In this document: positions 1-6,304 of the stretch, piece after piece
How the letters are laid out: each line of letters starts with the position of its first letter
Position numbering within the stretch: position 1 is the stretch's first letter
NCBI GenBank assembly: GCA_018971065.1
Contig: JAGWVC010000127.1
Location: forward strand, 1 to 9,143
Source: Sphingomonadales bacterium
Lineage (GTDB): Bacteria > Pseudomonadota > Alphaproteobacteria > Sphingomonadales > Sphingomonadaceae
Direction: 5' to 3'
DNA: 9,143 nucleotides
The notes under the pieces: generated by a model
Databases searched by the model: none
The model's input: only the letters and a program-made list of their open reading frames with translations
What the model was told of the DNA's origin: nothing
Program-made: the position numbers and the translations under genes

Positions 1-90
1 GGGGGGTGGCGCGCCCCCAAGGGCGTGAATTTCGGAGTCGGAGCGCGCAGCGCGGGTTCGTCTGCGGCATCGCAAGACTGGGGGCACGCC

Positions 91-1011
91 ATGAAGTGGC
101 TGAAACGCGGCATCTACGCTTTCCTGATCCTGCTCATCCCCGCATACGGGTGGCTCTTCGTCGAAACCCACGCCGCCGATCCGGCCACCCACGCCATCGA
201 CATCGCGCAAATCCGCCGCCTCGCCGATGCGCAGCCTGGCCCGAAGCCGCTGCGGATTCGCGTCGAAACCGTCGCGCACCTTGCCGCCCCCGCCGTGTTC
301 GTCGCCGCCGGTGCCGACTGGCGCATGACCGACCTGCCGGTCAGCGCCTTCGAACTGGTCTACCCCGACCGCACGCTGGTCATCGACACCGCGTTCGGCC
401 CGGCCACCGCCCGCGACATGCAGGCAACCCGCTTCGACGCAGCATCATGGACGCGCATCGGCGCCGCGCTGTCGCGCGCATCGCTGATCGTCGTCACGCA
501 TGAACATTCCGATCACATCGGCGGCCTGCTGGCCCGGCCCGACCGCCAGCGCCTTCTGCCCGTCACCCTGCTCACCCGCGAACAGATGGCAACGCTCAAA
601 GCCAACCTTCACGACGATTCGTTCGCCCCGCTCCACCTCTCGCCCGCCACGTTCCGCGCCACCCGCCCGCTGGACTATGCCCGCACCCTCGCCATCGCCC
701 CCGGCGTCGTGCTCATCAAGGCGCCCGGCCACACCCCTGGCAGCCAGATGGTCTACGTCCGCCGCGCCGACGGGCAGGAATTCCTGTTCACCGGCGATGT
801 CGCCTGGCAGATGCCCGCCATCACCACCCGGCGCGAAAAATCGCGCTGGGTCACCTGGCTGGCCGACGAGGATCGCGGTCAGGTCCGGCAGGAACTCGCA
901 GCGCTTCACCAACTCCACGCCGCCCAGCCCGCCATCCACATGATCCCCGGTCACGACGGCAGCGTGATCGCCACCTTCCTGCGCGGCGGACTTCTGGTAA
1001 GGGGCTTCTGA
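91..1011 (+). CDS. MBL-fold metallo-hydrolase, membrane-anchored or exported
   Basis: The product is 306 residues and belongs to the metallo-beta-lactamase fold hydrolases. The full metal-binding set is visible: HEHSDH at residues 137-142, His214 in APGHTPG, Asp236 in FTGDVAW and His288 in IPGHD. This two-zinc pattern is typical of lactonase and glyoxalase II-like hydrolases, so it should cleave an ester, lactone or thioester; the substrate is unknown. Residues 1-27 (MKWLKRG, then a hydrophobic stretch) form an uncleaved anchor or signal peptide, placing the catalytic domain outside the cytoplasm. I chose the ATG at 91 because it puts this signal at the N-terminus and has a GGGG stretch at 81-84. 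A GTG at 25 in the same frame would add 22 residues ahead of the signal and is less likely. The porin gene follows after 87 bp on the same strand; co-transcription is possible but not shown. An N-acyl-homoserine lactonase-like role is only one option. Confidence 0.88.
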   Translation: MKWLKRGIYAFLILLIPAYGWLFVETHAADPATHAIDIAQIRRLADAQPGPKPLRIRVETVAHLAAPAVFVAAGADWRMTDLPVSAFELVYPDRTLVIDTAFGPATARDMQATRFDAASWTRIGAALSRASLIVVTHEHSDHIGGLLARPDRQRLLPVTLLTREQMATLKANLHDDSFAPLHLSPATFRATRPLDYARTLAIAPGVVLIKAPGHTPGSQMVYVRRADGQEFLFTGDVAWQMPAITTRREKSRWVTWLADEDRGQVRQELAALHQLHAAQPAIHMIPGHDGSVIATFLRGGLLVRGF

Positions 1012-1049
1012 AATCGGCAGGAACGGCGCCGCCGTCGGCGAATTGTCAT

Positions 1050-1071
1050 GCCGGGGCGGCAGACGCCCGGC
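1050..1071 (+). other. GC-rich hairpin between hydrolase and porin genes
   Basis: The arms GCCGGGGCG (1050-1058) and CGCCCGGC (1064-1071) pair with one bulged G around a 5-nt loop. The motif CGGCGCC occurs at 1024-1030 and again at 1068-1074, so an alternative pairing with the upstream copy is possible. There is no T-run after the stem, so it is not a classical intrinsic terminator. It could slow transcription after the hydrolase gene, sit in the porin leader, or be chance in GC-rich DNA. I see no convincing promoter in the 87-bp gap. Confidence 0.3.
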
Positions 1072-1098
1072 GCCAACAGGGAATGCAAGGTCACTTCA

Positions 1099-2418
1099 AT
1101 GCGATTCGCCGGCTTGTCTTTCGTTGCGCTGCTTGCGCTCGCCCAACCCGCCCATGCCGCCGATTCCGCTGATCCGGTGCCCGATCAGGCTTTCGCCGCG
1201 CACATCCAGGAAACCACCGTGGTGCAGGGCGTCGGCGGCTTCGCCTCGCCTTACGCGGCCGATAACAGCCTGCTGCCGCATCAGGTCAAGGCCACCACCG
1301 ATGTCACGCTCTATCTCGGCGCGCGGCTGTGGCAGGGTGCCGAAGTCTGGATCAACCCCGAGGTCGATCAGGGCTTCGGCCTGTCCGACACGCTCGGCGC
1401 CGCCGGTTTCCCCAGCGCCGAGGCGTACAAGGTGGGCAAGTCCAACCCTTATGTGAAGCTGCAACGCGCCTTCCTGCGCCAGACCATTGCGCTCGGCGGC
1501 GATGCGCTGCCGCTCGATGCCCAGCCCAACCAGCTTCGCCGCGCCACCACCGCCAACCGCATCGTCGTCACCATCGGCAAGTTCGGCGTCGGCGATGTGT
1601 TCGATACCAACAAGTACGCGCACGATCCGCGCGGCGATTTCCTCAACTGGGCGCTGGTCGATACCGGCAGCTTCGATTACGCCGCTAACGCCTGGGGCTA
1701 CACCTATGGCATTGCCGCCGAATGGTATCAGGGCCCGTGGACGCTGCGCGCCGGCCTGTTCGACCTGTCGAAAGTGCCCAACGCGGTCGAGCTGGAAACC
1801 GGCTTCGGGCAAAACGCGCTGATCGCCGAGGTGGAGCGCCGCTACAAGCTGGCCGGGCGTGACGGTGCGTTGCGCGTCACCGCGTTCCGCAACCACGGCC
1901 GCTTCGGCCGCTTCGACGATGCGCTGGCGCTGCCCCGCTTCGCCGCCGGCCCGCCCGATCTCGCGCCGGTGCGCCGCGTGCAGGACCGGCGCGGCATCGC
2001 GCTCAACGCCGAACAGGACATCACCGCCAACCTTGGCCTGTTCCTGCGCGCCGGGGTCAGCGATGGCGCCATCGAAACCTACGACTTCACCGACATTGAT
2101 CGCACCCTGGCGCTGGGCGGCGCGCTGAAAGGCAAAGCCTGGGGCCGTCCGCAGGATACGCTGGCGCTGGCCGTGGTGGTCAACGGCATCTCGGATGCGC
2201 ACCGCCGCTTCCTCGCCGCCGGTGGCATGGGCGTGCTGGTCGGCGACGGCGCGCTGCCGCACGCGGGCGACGAGCGCATCGTCGAGACCTACTATGCGTT
2301 CCACCCCAGCCAGTGGGCGGCGCTGACGCTCGATTACCAGCACATCGCCAACCCCGGCTATAACCGCGATCGCGGCCCCGCCAACGTCTTCGCCGCGCGC
2401 GTCCACTTCGGTATTTGA
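1099..2418 (+). CDS. OprB-family carbohydrate-type outer-membrane porin
   Basis: The product is 439 residues. It starts with a clear signal peptide (MRFAGL, a hydrophobic core, then AQPAHA before ADSADP) and should be exported to the outer membrane. The body alternates short beta-strand-like segments typical of a beta-barrel. The C-terminal part (FHPSQWAALTLDYQHIANPGYNRDRGPANVF, then a final HFGI) matches the end of OprB-family porins, where a long-strand YQxIxNPxYNxDRGP motif is usual. OprB porins let glucose and other sugars or polyols cross the outer membrane. The ATG at 1099 is preferred because AAGG at 1087-1090 lies 8 nt upstream and the signal peptide then begins at residue 1; an ATG at 1048 would add 17 polar residues. 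It is transcribed towards the TetR gene. The substrate is not determined; a porin here would fit uptake of a polyol or sugar oxidised by the neighbouring dehydrogenases, which is inference. Confidence 0.85.
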   Translation: MRFAGLSFVALLALAQPAHAADSADPVPDQAFAAHIQETTVVQGVGGFASPYAADNSLLPHQVKATTDVTLYLGARLWQGAEVWINPEVDQGFGLSDTLGAAGFPSAEAYKVGKSNPYVKLQRAFLRQTIALGGDALPLDAQPNQLRRATTANRIVVTIGKFGVGDVFDTNKYAHDPRGDFLNWALVDTGSFDYAANAWGYTYGIAAEWYQGPWTLRAGLFDLSKVPNAVELETGFGQNALIAEVERRYKLAGRDGALRVTAFRNHGRFGRFDDALALPRFAAGPPDLAPVRRVQDRRGIALNAEQDITANLGLFLRAGVSDGAIETYDFTDIDRTLALGGALKGKAWGRPQDTLALAVVVNGISDAHRRFLAAGGMGVLVGDGALPHAGDERIVETYYAFHPSQWAALTLDYQHIANPGYNRDRGPANVFAARVHFGI

Positions 2419-2457
2419 CGGGGCGGGAGATCGCTTGCCCGCGTCCAATCCCGTCAA
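2415..2457. terminator. Candidate bidirectional terminator spanning both stop codons
   Basis: TTGACGGG at 2415-2422 pairs perfectly with CCCGTCAA at 2450-2457. Inside it GCGGG (2423-2427) pairs with CCCGC (2438-2442) around a 10-nt loop, leaving a 7-nt bulge at 2443-2449. The porin stop (TGA, 2416-2418) and the TetR stop (TCA on +, 2454-2456) lie within the two outer arms. Its place between two convergent genes suggests a shared terminator, but neither side has a good T-run, so it may act only as a weak or factor-assisted stop. Confidence 0.5.
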
Positions 2458-3119
2458 CCGTCGGGGATGGGCGCTTCGCCCTCTGTCCGGTCGAGCGTGC
2501 CGGTCAGGCTCAGCTTCGGGGATGTCGAAACGCGCCTGATCGGATCGTGGACCAGGCGCACGATCATGTCGGCGGCGAACTCGATCGGACACCCGTCCTG
2601 CCGCAACCACCAGGCGATGATCTCGGCCATCGCGGCATTGGCCACCGCGCTTGACAGTTCCCACGGCAGCACGTCGCCCGAATGCGCGCGTTCCAGCGCA
2701 ATCGCCCGCGAATGCCGGGTCAATTCCTCGCAGATCAGGGTCCTGGCGCCGCCATTCAGCAGTGCCGACCACAGTTCCCGCTTCTCCTCGAACCGTCGGC
2801 AGAAGGCGATCGTGCCGGCACGCGAACCCCCGGCGTCCATTCGCGTCATGGCATCCGCGTAAAGTTCGGCAACCTCGCGCCGGGCCAGTTCGTCCAGCAT
2901 CGCCTCCTTTGACGGATGGTGGCGATAGAACGTGCCATAGGCGAGGCCCGCCGCGTCGGTAATATCGCGCGGGGTGATGCTGTCGAACGGGCGTGATCGC
3001 AGCAGCGCCAGCAGCGCAGCTTCCAGCGCCAGCCGGGTGCGGATGGCGCGCGGGTCCGCCGATTTCTCTTCGCGAACCTGCGCATAGCCGTCCGCCGTTC
3101 GCTTCCCGATGTCGCGCAT
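2454..3119 (-). CDS. TetR/AcrR-family transcriptional regulator
   Basis: The product is 221 residues. Residues 25-72 form a typical TetR DNA-binding domain: an AIRTRLALEAALLALL helix, then SITPRDITDAAGLAYGTFYRHHPSKEAML, the helix-turn-helix with the TFYRHHPSKEAML recognition region. The rest is a helical ligand-binding and dimerisation domain (including EIIAWWLRQDG, 166-176) with a short polar tail. The reading frame stays open upstream, but I start at the ATG at 3119: GAGGGG and AAGG lie just before it, whereas the next in-frame ATG (3185) is covered by the operator palindrome and probably lies upstream of the transcript start. The gene is divergent from the PQQ dehydrogenase gene, with the 32-bp palindrome in between. 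The simplest reading is an autoregulated repressor that controls the dehydrogenase-EthD operon and releases DNA when it binds a substrate-related ligand. Its gene converges with the porin gene. Confidence 0.9.
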   Translation of the reverse strand: MRDIGKRTADGYAQVREEKSADPRAIRTRLALEAALLALLRSRPFDSITPRDITDAAGLAYGTFYRHHPSKEAMLDELARREVAELYADAMTRMDAGGSRAGTIAFCRRFEEKRELWSALLNGGARTLICEELTRHSRAIALERAHSGDVLPWELSSAVANAAMAEIIAWWLRQDGCPIEFAADMIVRLVHDPIRRVSTSPKLSLTGTLDRTEGEAPIPDG

Positions 3120-3124
3120 GGCCA

Positions 3125-3135
3125 CCTTGCCCCTC
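3125..3135 (-). promoter_or_regulatory. Ribosome binding site that fixes the TetR start
   Basis: On the minus strand GAGGGG (3135-3130) and AAGG (3128-3125) precede the ATG at 3119 by 10 and 5 nt. No such site precedes the upstream in-frame ATG at 3185, so the shorter protein is favoured. Confidence 0.6.
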
Positions 3136-3151
3136 GACGCTTTCGATTTCA

Positions 3152-3181
3152 GTGACAGATAGTCTTGTACATGACTATTTG
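3152..3181 (+). promoter_or_regulatory. Candidate promoter for the dehydrogenase-EthD operon
   Basis: GTGACA (3152-3157) resembles a -35 box (5 of 6) and TATTTG (3176-3181) a weak -10, with an 18-nt spacer. This would start transcription near 3188 and leave a leader of about 65 nt before the ATG at 3252. A second choice is TTGTAC (3165-3170) with CACAAT (3187-3192), spacer 16. Either lies in or beside the palindrome. Confidence 0.4.
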
Positions 3182-3184
3182 TCA
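3153..3184. promoter_or_regulatory. 32-bp palindromic operator (probable TetR site)
   Basis: The left half TGACAGATAGTCTTGT (3153-3168) and the right half ACATGACTATTTGTCA (3169-3184) are reverse complements at 14 of 16 positions. The mismatched pairs are 3158/3179 and 3165/3172. The dyad axis lies between 3168 and 3169. The block is also AT-rich compared with everything around it. A dyad of this kind between a TetR gene and its divergent neighbour is the classic position for a TetR operator, and its length would suit two dimers or one long site. Binding here would block both promoters, giving autoregulation plus control of the dehydrogenase operon. The structure is seen; the binding partner is inferred. 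Confidence 0.75.
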
Positions 3185-3185
3185 T
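3156..3185 (-). promoter_or_regulatory. Candidate promoter for the TetR gene
   Basis: On the minus strand ATGACA (3185-3180) resembles a -35 box (5 of 6) and TATCTG (3161-3156) a weak -10, spacer 18. It mirrors the plus-strand candidate because both are set by the palindrome. Transcription would start near 3149, about 30 nt before the TetR ATG. Confidence 0.4.
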
Positions 3186-3238
3186 GCACAATGGCATGGC
3201 GGGCTTGCCCGATTCGATCACCGAAAAAAGCCATCGCG

Positions 3239-3245
3239 AAGGAGG
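3239..3245 (+). promoter_or_regulatory. Strong Shine-Dalgarno site of the PQQ dehydrogenase
   Basis: AAGGAGG at 3239-3245 runs into a G-tract up to 3250 and lies 6 nt before the ATG at 3252. It fixes the start, although the frame is open further upstream, and predicts high translation once the operon is derepressed. Confidence 0.75.
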
Positions 3246-3251
3246 GGGGGA

Positions 3252-5492
3252 ATGCGCAGGATCGCAAAGGTGCCGCCGGTCGCCCGTTCCGCTGCCGCGT
3301 GGACCGTCGGCCTGGCGCTGGTGCTGGTCGGCTCCGCTCCCCGTGCCGTGGCGGAAGGCCCGGCCCCGGCCATGTTCGCCCCGGTCTCGTTTACAGCGGC
3401 GCAGGCCGCGCAAGGGCGCGACATCTTCGCCGCCCGCTGCGCGTCCTGCCACGGCGCGGACCTCGGCGGGGGCGCCGGCCGGCCGCTGAAGGGGCGCACG
3501 TTCATGGGCCGCTGGTCGGCGGGCAGCTCGCTGGGGGCGCTGTTCAAGTACATCCGCGAGACGATGCCGCCGGGCGGCGCGGGATCGCTGAGCGCCGATG
3601 AGATTGCCGCCGCCACCGCCTTCATCCTCAGCCACAACGGGGTGAAGCCCGGCGCCACGCCGTTGCCCGCCGATTACCGGTCGTTGCAAGCGCTGCACCT
3701 GCCGTACACCGGCGACACCAGCGGCGGTCTGTCGCTCGCCGCGAAGCTGCCGCCCTGGCCCGACCGGCCCAACCCCGCCGCGACGCTGACCCCGGTGACT
3801 GACGCGATGCTGCGCGCGCCATCGCCCGATGACTGGCTGACCTGGCGGCGCACGCTCGACGGGCAGGGCTTCAGCCCGCTCACGCAAGTCACCACCGCCA
3901 ATGTCGGCGGGCTGCGGCTGGCATGGTCGTACAACCTCAACCCCGGCCCCAATGCGGCGACGCCGCTGGTCCATGACGGCGTGCTGTTCGCCTACAGCGC
4001 GCATGACCGGATCGACGCGATCAATGCCGCCACCGGCGACGTGCTGTGGACCTACCAGCGCGACATGCCGGCCCGGGCGATGCTGCTGCCCGACCGGGTA
4101 AAGCGCAACATCGCGCTCTATGGCGACCGACTCTACCTCGCCACCGGCGACAACAAGCTGGTCGCGCTCGACGTCCGGACCGGCGAACCGGTGTGGGAAA
4201 GCCCGGCGGGGCAACCGATGTCGGCCGGGCCACTGGTGGTCAACGGCACCGTCATCCAGGGCCTGTTTCGCGGCATGGGCGCGCCCCGACTGGCCACGGC
4301 CCCTGCCACGGCCCCCGCCACGGCCAATTCCAGCGACGGCAAGCCGCGCGCGGGCGTGGTCTGTGTCACTTGCGGCGGCTTCGGCCGCATCATCGGGCTG
4401 GCCGCCGCCGACGGCAAGGCGTTGTGGGCCTTCAACACCGTGCCCCAGCCGGGCGAGGCGGGCACGGAAAGCTGGAACGACATGCCGTTCGCCGCGCGCA
4501 GCGGCGCTTCGGTCTGGAACACCGGCAGCTACGATCCCGATCTCGATCTGGTGTTTTTCGGCACAGGCAACACCTACAACACCCAGCCGCTGGCGAAGCC
4601 GATCCACAAACGCGGCGTCAGCAACGATGCGCTCTACACCGATACCACGCTGGCGATGCGCCCCCGGACCGGCGAACTGGTCTGGCATTTCCAGCACCAG
4701 GCCAATGATCAGTGGGACCTCGACTGGGCGTTCGAGCGCATGATCGTCAACCTGCCGATGGCCGGCAAACCGGCGAAAGCCATCGTCACCGTCGGCAAGA
4801 TGGCGATCATCGACGCTTTGGCCGCCGACAGCGGCAAGTACCTGTTCTCGATCGATGCCGGCCTGCAGAACGTGGTGCGGCGGATCGACCCGGTGACAGG
4901 GCGCAAGACCACCGATCCCGACCTCATCCCCGGCACGCAGACGCGGGTGGTGTGCCCGGCGCAGAACGGCGCGAAGAACTGGATTCCGGGCAGCTACGAC
5001 GCGGCCACCACCACGCTTTACCTGCCGCTCAACCTCGCCTGCATGGAAATGCGGCCCAGCGATCCCGGCGAAACCTCGCCGCTGTCCAGCGGGGTGACGT
5101 GGAGCGTGATGCCCCGCCCCGATGGCGACGGCCATTACGGTCAGTTGCAGGCATTCGACCTTGCCACCCGCAAGCCGCGATGGACCGCCCGGCAACACGC
5201 GCCCGTCATGACCGGCGTGCTGGCAACAGCCGGTGGCGTGCTGTTCGCCGGCGCGCTCGACCGGACCTTCTCGGCTTATGATGCCCGCGATGGCAGGGTG
5301 CTGTGGTCGACGAAACTGGGCGACGTGCCCGGCGCGGCGCCGATCAGCTTTGCGGTGGGCGGCCGGCAATACATCGCGGTCGTCGCGGGATACGGCACGA
5401 TGCTGTCGGGCGGGTTCCTCGCGCTGGTGCCCGACATCGCGGTGCCGACGGTGGCGAGCTCTTCGCTCTACGTGTTCGAGCTGCCGCGATGA
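3252..5492 (+). CDS. Periplasmic quinohaemoprotein dehydrogenase: N-terminal cytochrome c + PQQ beta-propeller
   Basis: The product is 746 residues. Residues 1-34 are a signal peptide (ending AVA). Residues 45-130 form a cytochrome c domain, with haem site CASCH at 63-67 and probable axial Met105. From about 193 (DDWLTWRRTLDGQGFSPL) to the end is a PQQ-dependent dehydrogenase propeller with repeated TGxxxW blades (for example GDVLW 262-266, GEPVW 311-315, GELVW 474-478, GRVLW 681-685). Active-site candidates are Asn440 in GTGN and Asp489 in NDQWDLDWAFER. Such enzymes oxidise alcohols in the periplasm and pass electrons via PQQ to haem c and the respiratory chain. Oddities: the haem domain is N-terminal, whereas well-known quinohaemoprotein alcohol dehydrogenases carry it at the C-terminus; the vicinal Cys-Cys pair of classical enzymes is absent; the metal-binding Glu appears replaced by Gly near 376; Asp491 gives the Asp-x-Asp pair of lanthanide enzymes; residues 344-366 are a Pro/Ala insertion. 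The stop overlaps the next start. The substrate is unknown. A polyvinyl-alcohol dehydrogenase-like role was considered, but I do not see a close match. Confidence 0.9.
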   Translation: MRRIAKVPPVARSAAAWTVGLALVLVGSAPRAVAEGPAPAMFAPVSFTAAQAAQGRDIFAARCASCHGADLGGGAGRPLKGRTFMGRWSAGSSLGALFKYIRETMPPGGAGSLSADEIAAATAFILSHNGVKPGATPLPADYRSLQALHLPYTGDTSGGLSLAAKLPPWPDRPNPAATLTPVTDAMLRAPSPDDWLTWRRTLDGQGFSPLTQVTTANVGGLRLAWSYNLNPGPNAATPLVHDGVLFAYSAHDRIDAINAATGDVLWTYQRDMPARAMLLPDRVKRNIALYGDRLYLATGDNKLVALDVRTGEPVWESPAGQPMSAGPLVVNGTVIQGLFRGMGAPRLATAPATAPATANSSDGKPRAGVVCVTCGGFGRIIGLAAADGKALWAFNTVPQPGEAGTESWNDMPFAARSGASVWNTGSYDPDLDLVFFGTGNTYNTQPLAKPIHKRGVSNDALYTDTTLAMRPRTGELVWHFQHQANDQWDLDWAFERMIVNLPMAGKPAKAIVTVGKMAIIDALAADSGKYLFSIDAGLQNVVRRIDPVTGRKTTDPDLIPGTQTRVVCPAQNGAKNWIPGSYDAATTTLYLPLNLACMEMRPSDPGETSPLSSGVTWSVMPRPDGDGHYGQLQAFDLATRKPRWTARQHAPVMTGVLATAGGVLFAGALDRTFSAYDARDGRVLWSTKLGDVPGAAPISFAVGGRQYIAVVAGYGTMLSGGFLALVPDIAVPTVASSSLYVFELPR
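4293..4325 (+). repeat. 12-bp tandem repeat coding an ATAP linker
   Basis: GCCACGGCCCC(T/C) occurs at 4293-4304 and 4305-4316, with a partial third copy at 4317-4325. It is in frame and encodes ATAP-ATAP-ATAN (residues 348-359) in a loop of the PQQ propeller, just before the segment where classical enzymes hold a metal-ligand Glu. It could change length in units of four residues without breaking the frame. Confidence 0.8.
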
Positions 5493-6304
5493 GCGTCATC
5501 GGGCCGATCATCGGCCTTGCCGGAATCGCGCTGCTGGCCGCGCCGGACGCGGCGTGGGAGCTGCCTGAAGCCAACAAGCTGGTCGTGCTGGTCGCCGCCG
5601 ATGGCTGCCCCCTTGCACAACTCGGGCCGCGCCTCGATCGTGCGGCACGGCGGCTCGCGGGCAACCGGCACGCCACCCGCATCGTGCTCGACCTGCCGGC
5701 GGACCCTTTGCACAATGCGGACCCGCTGGGCAGGCCCTCGCCGATCGTGGCCACCGTGGAAGTTTCCGCTCCAACGGCATCGCTGCCGGCGCTGGCCCTG
5801 CGCACGCGCGGCGCCATGCCCGCCCCATGTCGCTCAGCCGCCTATTTCGTGCATGAACGGCGCTACTTGTCCAATCCGCGCCACGGCACGCTTGGCGAAC
5901 CGTCGCCCGCCATCAAGACGATCACCACGCTGATCCGCAAGGACGGCACGAACGCCGCCGCATTTGACCGCGAATGGGGCGGCCCCCACGCGCAGCTCAC
6001 CCTGGCCGCGCGCAAGGCGGCGGGCGAGCACGGCAGCCACTATGTCCAGAACCTCGTGGTCGGCCGCGCCGACGCTGCCAGCCCCGCGCTCGACGGCATC
6101 GGCGAAGGCGGCTCGGATGGTACCGGCGGCATTGTCGCCACGGCGGACCGCATGATGATCGCCGCCCACGCGGCCACGTTCACCGACATGGCACGATCGA
6201 CGATGTTCGTTGCGCGCGAGACGATCGTGAAGGACGTGACGCCTGCTAACCCCGCGCCCGCGCCATCGCCGCCCGGTTCAGCGCCACCAGATCCTCGGCG
6301 CTGA
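5489..6304 (+). CDS. EthD-domain protein, probably a duplicated dimeric alpha/beta-barrel
   Basis: The product is 271 residues. Its ATG (5489-5491) overlaps the dehydrogenase stop (5490-5492), which argues for translational coupling; no good Shine-Dalgarno is seen. Residues 142-247 resemble the EthD family: IKTITTLIRKDG, then FDREWGGPHAQL, and a final strand TMFVARETIV. The N-terminal half looks like a worn second copy: NKLVVLVAADG (29-39) to AAYFVHERRYL (117-127), with similar spacing. EthD was first seen as a small protein needed for ethyl tert-butyl ether degradation; its biochemical role is unclear, and related folds bind or turn over small aromatic or carbonyl compounds. The first 20 residues are hydrophobic but lack basic residues, so export is uncertain. 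The last 20 residues are Pro/Ala-rich and are encoded where the HPP gene overlaps on the other strand. It probably acts on, or protects against, the product of the dehydrogenase; that is inference. Confidence 0.75.
   Translation: MSVIGPIIGLAGIALLAAPDAAWELPEANKLVVLVAADGCPLAQLGPRLDRAARRLAGNRHATRIVLDLPADPLHNADPLGRPSPIVATVEVSAPTASLPALALRTRGAMPAPCRSAAYFVHERRYLSNPRHGTLGEPSPAIKTITTLIRKDGTNAAAFDREWGGPHAQLTLAARKAAGEHGSHYVQNLVVGRADAASPALDGIGEGGSDGTGGIVATADRMMIAAHAATFTDMARSTMFVARETIVKDVTPANPAPAPSPPGSAPPDPRR

Noticed and set aside
8..15. GGCGCGCC palindrome and a G-run/C-run at the left edge.
   Set aside because: It could be part of a terminator of an upstream gene, but the context is cut off and GC-rich palindromes are expected by chance here.
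1096..2772. Open frame of 558 codons on the minus strand over the porin gene.
   Set aside because: Composition is low-complexity and no motif is seen; the plus-strand porin has a signal peptide and family motifs.
3120..5369. Very long open frame on the minus strand continuing upstream of the TetR gene across the dehydrogenase gene.
   Set aside because: It is the antisense shadow of the PQQ gene in GC-rich DNA, rich in Arg/Gly/Ala/His with no domain. The TetR domain begins only at 3119 with a ribosome site.
5303..5488. Upstream extension of the EthD frame to an earlier ATG.
   Set aside because: It would overlap the dehydrogenase C-terminus by almost 190 bp; the added residues are Arg/Gly-rich and look like an out-of-frame shadow.
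3252..5492. Assignment as polyvinyl-alcohol dehydrogenase (pvaA).
   Set aside because: The N-terminal haem and PQQ domain fit loosely, but the propeller motifs (SWNDMPF, NDALYTD, WAFER) do not match what I recall of that group, and no oxidised-PVA hydrolase gene is present.
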